Positions 1 to 5,564 of a stretch of 6,433 bases of DNA are shown piece after piece. The notes beneath the pieces were generated by a model, which saw only the letters and a list, made by a program, of their open reading frames with translations, did no database searches and was not told the origin of the DNA. Both the position numbers and the translations under genes were made by a program. Numbering within the stretch: the first letter of the stretch is position 1; each line of letters begins with the position of its first letter. Source of the DNA: Planctomycetota bacterium. Its GTDB lineage: Bacteria > Planctomycetota > Planctomycetia > Pirellulales > Thermoguttaceae. The stretch is from positions 1-6,433 of the forward strand of contig JAJYGU010000162.1 of assembly GCA_021784975.1 (NCBI GenBank), written 5' to 3'.

Positions 1-48
1 GCGCGGGCGTCTCGCCCGCTTTTTCCGTGGCGGGTGGGACGCCCGCGC
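1..48. repeat. REP-like palindrome doublet
   Basis: Two short palindromes lie in inverted orientation. Unit one (3-19) is a perfect 7-bp stem with a 3-base loop. Unit two (30-46) has a 7-bp stem with one G-T wobble and a 3-base loop. As a whole, 1-20 can also fold against 29-48, with the outer 11 bp perfect. No T-run follows the outer stem, so a plain intrinsic terminator is unlikely. It may extend left of the window edge. The same two-palindrome design recurs at 2233-2293. Calling it REP-like is an inference from architecture. Confidence 0.6.
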
Positions 49-70
49 TCCAAAACATATTCAAGTTATT

Positions 71-109
71 GTGGCCCCTGGCTCACCGCTGATGCCGCCT
101 CAGGGCCAC
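71..109. repeat. Hairpin upstream of panD
   Basis: GTGGCCC at 71-77 pairs perfectly with GGGCCAC at 103-109. With C78 bulged, two further pairs form (79-80 with 101-102), leaving a 20-base loop. A T-run (127-132) follows about 17 bases after the stem, too far for a canonical intrinsic terminator, although the structure could mark the 3' end of a transcript entering from the left. No protein frame in this stretch looks real. Confidence 0.35.
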
Positions 110-174
110 GGAGTCAAAAAGACGCCTTTTTTCCTTGGCAGAGGGCACCAAACCTCCCCCGGCAGCAGCGCCAG

Positions 175-203
175 TTGAAAAATTGCCCGGATGGCGTCAA
201 AAT
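175..203 (+). promoter_or_regulatory. Candidate panD promoter
   Basis: TTGAAA (175-180, five of six matches to the sigma70 -35 consensus) is followed after 17 bases by CAAAAT (198-203, four of six at -10). Transcription would begin near 210, giving panD a very short leader that starts just before its ribosome binding site. This is judged by eye only. Planctomycete promoters are not well constrained by the E. coli consensus. Confidence 0.3.
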
Positions 204-226
204 GAAGCCTTTGGGAGGGAAAGCAC

Positions 227-574
227 GTGCAGCGCTTCATGCTCAAGTCGAAAATCCACCGGGCCACCCTTACCGGCACGGAACTGGACTACGAGGGCAG
301 CATCGCCATCGACCGCCGCTTGATGGAGGCCGCCGACCTCTTGCCCGGCGAGCAGGTCCACGTGCTGAACCTATCCAACGCCGAGCGGCTGATTACCTAT
401 GTGATCGAGGCCCCGGCCGGCTCGGGCACGATGATGCTCAACGGTCCGGCGGCCCGGCTGGGGACTGTCGGCGACAAGGTGATCGTCCTCTCGTATTGCG
501 CGGCCAGCGACGAAGAGGCCCGCCAACTGAAACCCACCGTAGTCCACGTCGGCCCGCAGAACCGGCCGGTCTGA
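227..574 (+). CDS. panD: Aspartate 1-decarboxylase proenzyme (PanD)
   Basis: PanD decarboxylates L-aspartate to beta-alanine, the precursor joined to pantoate to make pantothenate (vitamin B5) and then coenzyme A. It acts in the cytosol as a tetramer. The 115-residue protein is collinear with the family. K9 and H11 are present, and the self-processing site YEGS has Gly24-Ser25, where cleavage creates the pyruvoyl cofactor on Ser25. R54, T57, Y58 and N72 sit at the usual active-site positions. The start is GTG at 227, preceded by GGGAGGGA (213-220) at good spacing; starting here puts the Gly-Ser pair exactly at 24/25. The length is slightly shorter than E. coli PanD (126 residues) because of a trimmed C-terminus, with no sign of breakage. 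No other pantothenate gene is visible nearby, so it appears to stand alone. Confidence 0.96.
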   Translation: MQRFMLKSKIHRATLTGTELDYEGSIAIDRRLMEAADLLPGEQVHVLNLSNAERLITYVIEAPAGSGTMMLNGPAARLGTVGDKVIVLSYCAASDEEARQLKPTVVHVGPQNRPV

Positions 575-728
575 TGCCGGCGTTGATCCGCGGCCACCAC
601 ATCCACTGCCCACACCCCATTATTTGCGAAACTATGGCGAGCGGCGCGGGTTTAGTATACTTAGCGAGTTCGCCACTGGCCCCACCATTGTTTGCCAACG
701 CGGTTCGTAATCATTGAGGAGCCCACTC
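575..728. other. panD-oxidoreductase spacer with candidate -10
   Basis: This spacer separates two co-oriented genes and holds no gene. TATACT at 656-661 matches five of six bases of a sigma70 -10 box, but no good -35 lies 16-18 bases upstream. It is flanked by the inverted repeat TGGCGA (635-640) and TCGCCA (670-675), which could be an operator or a chance match. The spacing and the -10-like box suggest the oxidoreductase has its own promoter and is not strictly co-transcribed with panD. Confidence 0.25.
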
Positions 729-2225
729 ATGGGAGCATGCACGCGACGACAATTCCTGGAAGATTCGGTGCTGGCGGCGGTCGTGGCCACTTTGCCGGCG
801 GGCAGTCTGTTGGCTGCTGAAAAGAAGAAGAAGGAGCCGGTCAAGAAGGCCGCCCACTTGTTGCAGGTGGCCATCGTGGGCGTCGGCGGCCGTGGCAGCG
901 ATCACATCGGCGAGTGGCTGAAGAACCCGCACACCCACATCGCTTACATCGTCGATGCCGACAAGCAGATGGGCCAGCAAAAGGCGGCGGCGGTGGCCCG
1001 GCGACAAAAGGTTCCGCCCAAAGTGGTCCAGGATATGCGACGGGCCTTCGACGACAAGTCGGTGGACTTCATCTCCACAGCCACCCCCAACCATTGGCAC
1101 GCCCTGTGCGCCATTTGGGCCATGCAAGCCGGCAAAGACGTCTATGTGGAAAAACCGGCCAGCCACAACATCCGCGAGAGCCGCGTGATGGTCCAGACGG
1201 CCCGAAAGCTCAATCGCATCTGCCAGGTCGGCACCCAATGCCGCTCGATGAGGGGGACCATCGACGCCATCGAATACATCAAGGCCGGCAAGCTCGGCGA
1301 GGTGAAGCTGGCCCGCGGGCTGTGCTACAAACGTCGCCGCTCGATCGGCCCCAAGGGCCACTACGAAGTGCCGAAGTCGGTCGACTACAACCTCTGGTGC
1401 GGCCCGTCGCACATGCTGCCGCTGACCCGCCGCCGCTTCCACTATGACTGGCACTGGCAGCGCGAATGGGGCAACGGCGACATGGGCAACCAGGGCCCGC
1501 ACCAGATGGACATCGCCCGCTGGGGCCTGGGCGTCAACCGCCTGGCCGATTCGGCTATCGCTTACGGCGGCCGGTTGGGCTATGAAGACGCCGGCGACGT
1601 GGCCAACACCGAAGTCGGCATCTTCGAGTTCGGCGACAAGACCCTGGTCTTCGAGGTCCGCGGCCTGAAAACCGATAAGCTCCGCGGCGCAGGCGTGGGG
1701 GTGATTTTCTACGGTAGCAAGGGCTACATCGTCATGACCGGCTACACCTCGGGAGCCGCCTTCGATCTCGACGGCAAGCTGGTCGAGAGGTTCCACGGCG
1801 GCGGCGACCATTTTGGCAACTTCGTCGACGCCGTCCTGGCCCGCAACCCGAGACTTCTCCACGCCGACATCCTCGAAGGGCATATCTCCTGCGCCCACAG
1901 CCACTTGGCTAACATCTCCTACTACCTCGGCCAAAAACATTCCGTGGCGGAGATCAAGAAGACGTTGGATGGGCTGAAGACCCATGAGGACGTGAACGAT
2001 TGCCTGAACCGGACGTTAAAGCACCTGGCCGCCAACGGTGTCGACTTGAAGAAGACGCCGTTGACGCTCGGTCCGATGCTGAAGATCGACGGAAAGAACG
2101 AAACCATCCTCGACAATCCGGCGGCCTGCGCCATGCTGACCCGCCAGTATCGCGCTCCGTTCGTGGTGCCCGGATGCCCGAGCGAGGGGCAGTTTGACAG
2201 GGTTCCCAGTCCACTTCCAAGGTAG
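729..2225 (+). CDS. Tat-exported Gfo/Idh/MocA-family oxidoreductase
   Basis: This is a predicted NAD(P)-dependent oxidoreductase of 498 residues, probably acting on a sugar or sugar derivative. The substrate cannot be read from the sequence. The N-terminus is a twin-arginine signal: TRRQFL (residues 5-10), a hydrophobic stretch to about residue 30 ending LLAA, then a lysine-rich mature start. The Rossmann fold begins at VAIVGVGGRG (47-56), with GVGGRG as the nucleotide loop. EKP at 141-143 carries the family's catalytic lysine (K142). GPHQMDIARW (256-265) holds the conserved histidine (H258) and aspartate (D261) of the C-terminal substrate domain. The start is ATG 729, with AGGAG at 717-721 seven bases upstream. 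An in-frame TTG at 714 would overlap that ribosome binding site and is less likely. Exported members with a retained cofactor are common in planctomycetes (family knowledge). The gene ends next to a paired palindrome. Confidence 0.9.
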   Translation: MGACTRRQFLEDSVLAAVVATLPAGSLLAAEKKKKEPVKKAAHLLQVAIVGVGGRGSDHIGEWLKNPHTHIAYIVDADKQMGQQKAAAVARRQKVPPKVVQDMRRAFDDKSVDFISTATPNHWHALCAIWAMQAGKDVYVEKPASHNIRESRVMVQTARKLNRICQVGTQCRSMRGTIDAIEYIKAGKLGEVKLARGLCYKRRRSIGPKGHYEVPKSVDYNLWCGPSHMLPLTRRRFHYDWHWQREWGNGDMGNQGPHQMDIARWGLGVNRLADSAIAYGGRLGYEDAGDVANTEVGIFEFGDKTLVFEVRGLKTDKLRGAGVGVIFYGSKGYIVMTGYTSGAAFDLDGKLVERFHGGGDHFGNFVDAVLARNPRLLHADILEGHISCAHSHLANISYYLGQKHSVAEIKKTLDGLKTHEDVNDCLNRTLKHLAANGVDLKKTPLTLGPMLKIDGKNETILDNPAACAMLTRQYRAPFVVPGCPSEGQFDRVPSPLPR

Positions 2226-2232
2226 AACGCAG

Positions 2233-2293
2233 GGTGCGTCCCCGACGCACAAGAACGAAGAGTAAAAGCATATCGGTGCGTCGCGGACGCACC
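2233..2293. repeat. REP-like palindrome doublet between convergent genes
   Basis: Unit one (2234-2250) is GTGCGTC, loop CCC, then GACGCAC: a perfect 7-bp stem. Unit two (2275-2293) is GGTGCGTC, loop GCG, then GACGCACC: a perfect 8-bp stem. They are separated by 24 bases and arranged as inverted copies of each other. The element fills nearly all of the space between the oxidoreductase stop (2225) and the Hsp70 stop (2299). It could act bidirectionally on transcript ends, but neither stem is followed by a T-run. It matches the design of the element at 1-48. Confidence 0.7.
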
Positions 2294-2298
2294 TACGA

Positions 2299-4086
2299 CT
2301 AGCTCTCTTCGCGGACACTGAACTCCAGCTTCCAGCGGCGATCGCTCTTGGTGCTCACGCACCATAGCTCCAGCACGCCCAGCTCCGTAATCCGTGAGTG
2401 GAACTTGACCGGGACGTAGGGTTCCTCGATCGACTCGTCCGGCGGCAGCATGGTCTCCAAGGGGTCGGTTTCGAACAGGTCGTCGGCGCCCCAGGCGTTC
2501 AGGAGTTCGCCCGGCCGGTCGTGCTTGCGGACCGCCGAGGCGAAGAAGCGGAATTGGGCCGGCTCGCCGACCACCAGCCCGATCTCCTCGGAAGGTACGT
2601 CGGTCTCGCTGCCTTCCTCCATGCCGATTGGCGCCACGCACAGGGCCCGCAGCGGCCGGGGGGCGCCGGGCACGGCCAGCCCGGCCGTCTCGATGCCCAC
2701 GTAATATGCCTGGGCGGTGCCGCCGCGGATCCGCACCCCGCCCCGGTTTTTCGCCCAGCCATAATAGACTGCGCCGCGAGCAACGGCACGATCCAGGTCG
2801 TGCTCGCCTTCTAACAGCCGCGGAGCGGCCTCGCCGGGAAACCATTGGCCGAGCACCTCCAGCAGCCGCTCACGCAGGACGGCCGCCTTGAACACCCCGC
2901 CGTTAAAGAGCACGTGGGTCGGCCGCGCTGGCTGGTCGGCCGATTCGCCCTGCGCCTGTAAGAACGCCGCCACGTGACGGGTGACGGCCGTATCGAACTC
3001 GAACGGCAGGCCGATCTCGCGGAATCCCGAGACGCGATGGCGGGCAGGGCGGTCGGTGGGCCGGCAACGCGGAAAAAAACCGTCGACCAGCAAATCGGCC
3101 ACGCTGCGGCGATCGACTTCGACCGAGACCGTGCCGCCGACGAGCTTCCGCCCCCGTCCCAACACCGAAATCGTGTGCGTTTCCGGCCCGCCGGGCGCCA
3201 GCACGGCCTCCTTGGCCGCCCGGCAGGAATGCCAAAGGGCCACCGACTGCCACGGGTCGAGTTGCACGCCCTGTTCGGCGAAGCGGCCGGCCACAAAATG
3301 GGCCAAGGCCAGATCCATGTTGTCGCCGCCCACCAGCAGATGGTTGCCCACCGCGATCCGCCGCAGCACCAATTCGCCTTGTTCCTCGGCGGCCCCGACC
3401 AGGGTCAAATCGGTGGTCCCCCCGCCGACGTCGCAGACCAGCAACGTATCGCCGAGGGAGATCGCGCGCCGCCAACGACGGCCGCTCGCCGCCAACCAGG
3501 CGTAGACCGCCGCCTGTGGCTCCTCGAGCAAGATCACCTCGGCGGGCAATCCGGCCGCCAAGGCCGCCTCGCGGGTCAGCTCCCGTGCGCTGGCGTCGAA
3601 CGAGGCGGGCACGGTGAGCACCACGTATTGCTCGGCCAGCGGCGCCTCGGGGTGCGCAGCCTCCCAGGCCGAACGCAGGTGCTCGATATAGCGCTGGGCG
3701 GTCTCGACGGGCGAAATCTTGGGCACTTCGCCCGGGGCGTTCCAGGGCAGGATTGGCTGGCGGCGGTCCACGCGGCTGTGACAGAGCCAAGACTTGGCGG
3801 CCGCCACCGTGCGGTCGGGCATTTCGGCCGCCTGCCGCCGCGCCAGTTCGCCGACCGCAAAAGTCTGCTCAGTCGCCCACGGCAGGTCGTACACCCCGCC
3901 CCGCGCCTCGGCCCCGCCCAGGTAAAGAAAGCTCGGCAGTAGCTCGCGGGCCTCGACGGTGGCCGCCGCCACAAGCTGCGGGACCGGCAGCACCTCGATC
4001 CGCGGCTCATCGCCCTCCAACGGCGCACAGGCCAACAAGCTGTTGGTCGTTCCCAAATCCATTCCCACAACATATTTGGCAGGCAT
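2299..4086 (-). CDS. Hsp70-family protein, compact form without lid
   Basis: This is a 595-residue ATPase of the Hsp70/DnaK superfamily, presumably a specialised chaperone. Its client is unknown. The nucleotide-binding domain is complete: phosphate loop 1 GMDLGTTNS (8-16), VPASFD (159-164), EEPQAAVYAW (188-197), phosphate loop 2 CDVGGGTTDLTL (218-229), GGDNMD (253-258) and adenosine motif FNGGVFK (394-400). From about 450 a beta-rich segment resembles a substrate-binding domain and ends with ELWCVSTKSDRRWKLEFSVR. The protein then stops, so the C-terminal helical lid of DnaK and any EEVD-like tail are absent. It is not DnaK (about 640 residues), and no dnaJ or grpE is adjacent. ATG 4086 is chosen because it places DLGTTNS at the usual distance from the N-terminus. 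No Shine-Dalgarno sequence precedes it, and a small upstream ORF ends six bases before it. The gene converges with the oxidoreductase. Confidence 0.92.
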   Translation of the reverse strand: MPAKYVVGMDLGTTNSLLACAPLEGDEPRIEVLPVPQLVAAATVEARELLPSFLYLGGAEARGGVYDLPWATEQTFAVGELARRQAAEMPDRTVAAAKSWLCHSRVDRRQPILPWNAPGEVPKISPVETAQRYIEHLRSAWEAAHPEAPLAEQYVVLTVPASFDASARELTREAALAAGLPAEVILLEEPQAAVYAWLAASGRRWRRAISLGDTLLVCDVGGGTTDLTLVGAAEEQGELVLRRIAVGNHLLVGGDNMDLALAHFVAGRFAEQGVQLDPWQSVALWHSCRAAKEAVLAPGGPETHTISVLGRGRKLVGGTVSVEVDRRSVADLLVDGFFPRCRPTDRPARHRVSGFREIGLPFEFDTAVTRHVAAFLQAQGESADQPARPTHVLFNGGVFKAAVLRERLLEVLGQWFPGEAAPRLLEGEHDLDRAVARGAVYYGWAKNRGGVRIRGGTAQAYYVGIETAGLAVPGAPRPLRALCVAPIGMEEGSETDVPSEEIGLVVGEPAQFRFFASAVRKHDRPGELLNAWGADDLFETDPLETMLPPDESIEEPYVPVKFHSRITELGVLELWCVSTKSDRRWKLEFSVREES

Positions 4087-4092
4087 AGCAAG

Positions 4093-4161
4093 CTATCGCT
4101 GGCGGGCGCGAAATCGCGGGCGTTCGAGGAAGAGAACAAAGTCTTGTGAATGCGTCGCCAT
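4093..4161 (-). CDS. Possible 22-residue leader ORF of the Hsp70 gene
   Basis: An ATG (4159-4161) opens a 22-codon frame beginning MATHSQDFVLFL, ending in an arginine-rich tail, and stopping at TAG (4093-4095), six bases before the Hsp70 start. AGGGAG (4167-4172) sits at a normal ribosome-binding distance upstream of this ATG, whereas the Hsp70 ATG has no such site. This arrangement fits translational coupling or a regulatory leader peptide. I do not recognise the peptide. It could also be the remnant of a displaced upstream gene, or chance. Confidence 0.3.
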   Translation of the reverse strand: MATHSQDFVLFLERPRFRARQR

Positions 4162-4199
4162 ACCTGCTCCCTGCCGGGCTGTCCCAGACCATTGATTTA

Positions 4200-4228
4200 A
4201 GGATACGTTCTGCGGGATTTCAGGGCAA
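4200..4228 (-). promoter_or_regulatory. Candidate Hsp70-gene promoter
   Basis: Read on the minus strand, TTGCCC (4228 down to 4223) and TATCCT (4205 down to 4200) are separated by exactly 17 bases, each matching four of six sigma70 consensus positions. Transcription would start near 4193, giving a leader of roughly 107 bases that contains the small ORF at 4093-4161. The -35 lies inside one arm of the inverted repeat at 4221-4271. I see no CIRCE element. Confidence 0.35.
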
Positions 4229-4271
4229 GAGTCGGTCGGTGAACATGAGGCTTGATCGCCTTCTTGCCTTG
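4221..4271. repeat. Inverted repeat at the Hsp70 promoter
   Basis: The 10-base arms 4221-4230 (CAGGGCAAGA) and 4262-4271 (TCTTGCCTTG) pair with nine Watson-Crick pairs and one G-T wobble, around a 31-base loop. The left arm covers the -35 of the candidate Hsp70 promoter, so it could be a regulator-binding operator. The long loop makes an RNA terminator unlikely. Confidence 0.35.
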
Positions 4272-4315
4272 CTGTGTTCGGAAACCTTGACTCGGCGCAG
4301 CCGCTGGTTGGTCAC

Positions 4316-4344
4316 TTGACGCCGTCCGGGGCGACCACTACGAT
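4316..4344 (+). promoter_or_regulatory. Candidate promoter reading into tRNA remnant and integrase
   Basis: TTGACG (4316-4321, five of six at -35) and TACGAT (4339-4344, four of six at -10) are spaced by 17 bases. The predicted start near 4351 lies about 58 bases before the tRNA-like sequence. It may be the original tRNA promoter, now transcribing toward the recombinase gene. Assigned by eye from the consensus. Confidence 0.35.
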
Positions 4345-4408
4345 CTATCCTTGCCAGCCGGAGTCGCCGAGAGCCTCTGCAGCGACGGGACCGGACTTCG
4401 GCCGCCGC

Positions 4409-4440
4409 GGGCGATTAGCTCAGTTGGTGGACCAGCTTTA
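4409..4440 (+). pseudogene. 5' half of a tRNA gene (probably tRNA-Val), truncated
   Basis: GGGCGATTAGCTCAGTTGGT (4409-4428) is a textbook tRNA 5' end: acceptor strand, then the D-arm with the conserved AGCTCAG and GG of the D-loop. It continues GGACCAGCTTTA, which matches what I recall of a bacterial tRNA-Val (anticodon stem CCAGC, loop TTTAC) except for about three missing bases in the D-stem 3' strand. Similarity stops in the anticodon loop. No ATCGCCC acceptor strand or TTCGA-type T-arm follows, so it cannot fold as a functional tRNA. The break point in the anticodon loop is a favoured crossover site for tyrosine recombinases, and such an enzyme is encoded 114 bases downstream. The Val identity is an inference. 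Confidence 0.6.
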
Positions 4441-4454
4441 GCCTTTTTCTCATC

Positions 4455-4481
4455 GTAAGTGCGAAGGTCTACTGCACTTAC
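4455..4481. repeat. Perfect 8-bp inverted repeat upstream of integrase
   Basis: GTAAGTGC (4455-4462) and GCACTTAC (4474-4481) form a perfect stem around an 11-base centre, starting 15 bases after the end of the tRNA remnant. The size and position suit a recombinase core or a regulator-binding site. There is no following T-run to make it a terminator. Confidence 0.5.
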
Positions 4482-4499
4482 AAACTTCCTGTCCCCAAC

Positions 4500-4518
4500 T
4501 TGTCTCTCCTATTGTCTC
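4500..4518 (+). repeat. Direct repeat TTGTCTC x2
   Basis: TTGTCTC occurs at 4500-4506 and again at 4512-4518, a 12-base period, just ahead of the recombinase gene. Short, evenly phased direct repeats next to an integrase gene can be arm-type or excisionase-binding sites. Seven-base copies can also arise by chance. Confidence 0.25.
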
Positions 4519-4553
4519 CCATCGTGGGCTATCCTTGATTGGAGGCATCTGCC

Positions 4554-5564
4554 ATGCGACAACCGCAACCGTTCTGGAAGTCCACGCACAAGTGCTGGTA
4601 TCTGAAGCTCAACCGCAAGGACGTTCGGCTTGATCCCAACGAAGATAAGGCTTGGGAACTGTACCATAAGATCATGGGCCGCCAGCTTGATCTGACGGCT
4701 GATCCCCGCGTGGTGCCGCTCATGGACGAGTTTCTTGAGTACACCCAGAAGCATAAAGCGCCCGGCACCTACACGTTCTATCGCCAATATGTCAAATCGT
4801 TCACTGACAAGTTGTCGGCCACCCTTAAAGTCAGTGGAATTAGGGCGTATCACCTCACTCGCTGGATCGACGCCCTGTATCCGCCACAGGACGGACACCA
4901 GAACAGCCGGCGCAACGGCATCCGGGCAATTCAACGCGCCTTGAATTGGGCCGTCAAAGAAGACTTGATTGCCAACAACCCCTTGGCCAAGGTCTCCAAG
5001 CCGGCTGCCGTGCCCCGCGATGCCTACTTGACGACGGATCAATTCAAGAAGCTGATCCCCGCCATCAAGCATGAAGCCCTCCGTGACTACATGATGATCC
5101 TGCGGTTGACTGGCTGTCGTCCTCAGGAGGCCCGCATTCTGACGGCAGCCATGCTAGACCAGGAAGGCCGCTGTTTCGTTATCCCGCACGACCTTGCCAA
5201 GGGCAAGCGGGAAGATCGCGTTATCCACCTGAACGACAAGGCGTGGGCGATTTGCCAGCGGCTTGCCCTCAAGCATCCTAGCGGGCCGATTCTTCGTAAT
5301 ACCCGCGGCCGTCCGTGGACGGCCAAGGCGTTGCATTGTCATTGCGAGGACTTGACCATCAAACTCGGCTTCTACGTTTCACCGGGCGTGCTCCGGCATG
5401 TCTTCATCACCGATGCCCTGACAAAGGGCGTTGACCCGATCACGCTGAGCAAGCTGGTGGGACACCGCGACCTAAGCATGATCCAACGAGTGTACAACAA
5501 GCTCCAGAAGCGCGCCGACCACATGCGGAAGGCGTTGAATCAGGCGACTCAGGGCGTCGCCTAA
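4554..5564 (+). CDS. Tyrosine recombinase (phage-type integrase)
   Basis: This 336-residue site-specific recombinase presumably integrates and excises the surrounding element. The N-terminus (about 7-45) carries the FWKSTHKCWYLKLN and RLDPNEDKAWELYHKIM features recalled from planctomycete integrases. A helical core-binding (SAM-like) domain covers about 52-145. The catalytic domain follows: R189 in TGCRPQEA, a beta-hairpin lysine (K216 or K218 in AKGKRED), box II VLRHVFIT with R281 and H282, H304 in VGHRD, and the nucleophile Y314 in RVYNKL. The position three residues before R281, His in the classical HxxR motif, is Gly278. ATG 4554 is chosen because GGAGG (4541-4545) lies eight bases upstream. 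A TTG at 4539 in frame would precede that site and is unlikely. The stop overlaps that of the convergent winged-helix gene. Confidence 0.92.
   Translation: MRQPQPFWKSTHKCWYLKLNRKDVRLDPNEDKAWELYHKIMGRQLDLTADPRVVPLMDEFLEYTQKHKAPGTYTFYRQYVKSFTDKLSATLKVSGIRAYHLTRWIDALYPPQDGHQNSRRNGIRAIQRALNWAVKEDLIANNPLAKVSKPAAVPRDAYLTTDQFKKLIPAIKHEALRDYMMILRLTGCRPQEARILTAAMLDQEGRCFVIPHDLAKGKREDRVIHLNDKAWAICQRLALKHPSGPILRNTRGRPWTAKALHCHCEDLTIKLGFYVSPGVLRHVFITDALTKGVDPITLSKLVGHRDLSMIQRVYNKLQKRADHMRKALNQATQGVA

Larger units (their letters stand above)
4087..4553. other. Divergent intergenic region, Hsp70 to integrase
   Basis: This 467-base stretch separates the leftward Hsp70 gene from the rightward recombinase. 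It holds the Hsp70 leader and promoter candidate, an inverted repeat, a rightward promoter candidate, a truncated tRNA-like sequence, a perfect 8-bp hairpin and two TTGTCTC copies, each listed separately. No longer protein-coding frame is convincing. The junction between host chromosome and mobile element should lie here, most probably near the tRNA remnant. Confidence 0.6.

Noticed and set aside
34..717. Plus-strand frame of about 227 codons overlapping panD
   Set aside because: It runs through panD in another frame. PanD has all its catalytic residues and a ribosome binding site, while this frame is Pro/Arg-rich and unrecognisable.
711..1985. Long minus-strand open frame (about 424 codons) opposite the oxidoreductase
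   Set aside because: It is exactly antisense to a gene with clear family motifs, a common artefact of third-position GC bias. Its translation shows no recognisable domain.
2234..2293. Intrinsic terminators for the convergent genes
   Set aside because: The stems are strong but neither is followed by a T-run in either direction. A REP-like doublet fits better.
1922..2845. Minus-strand frame of about 307 codons spanning the Hsp70 3' end and the palindrome doublet
   Set aside because: It is a shadow frame across two convergent real genes and an intergenic repeat, Arg/Gly-rich with no motif.
2974..3942. Long plus-strand open frame (about 322 codons) opposite the Hsp70 gene
   Set aside because: It is antisense to an intact Hsp70 nucleotide-binding domain, its composition is skewed to Arg, Gly, Pro and His, and it has no domain signal.
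4409..4500. A complete tRNA, or a tRNA interrupted by a group I intron
   Set aside because: No T-arm or matching 3' acceptor strand was found within the following 2 kb, and the sequence after the break has no group I core features.
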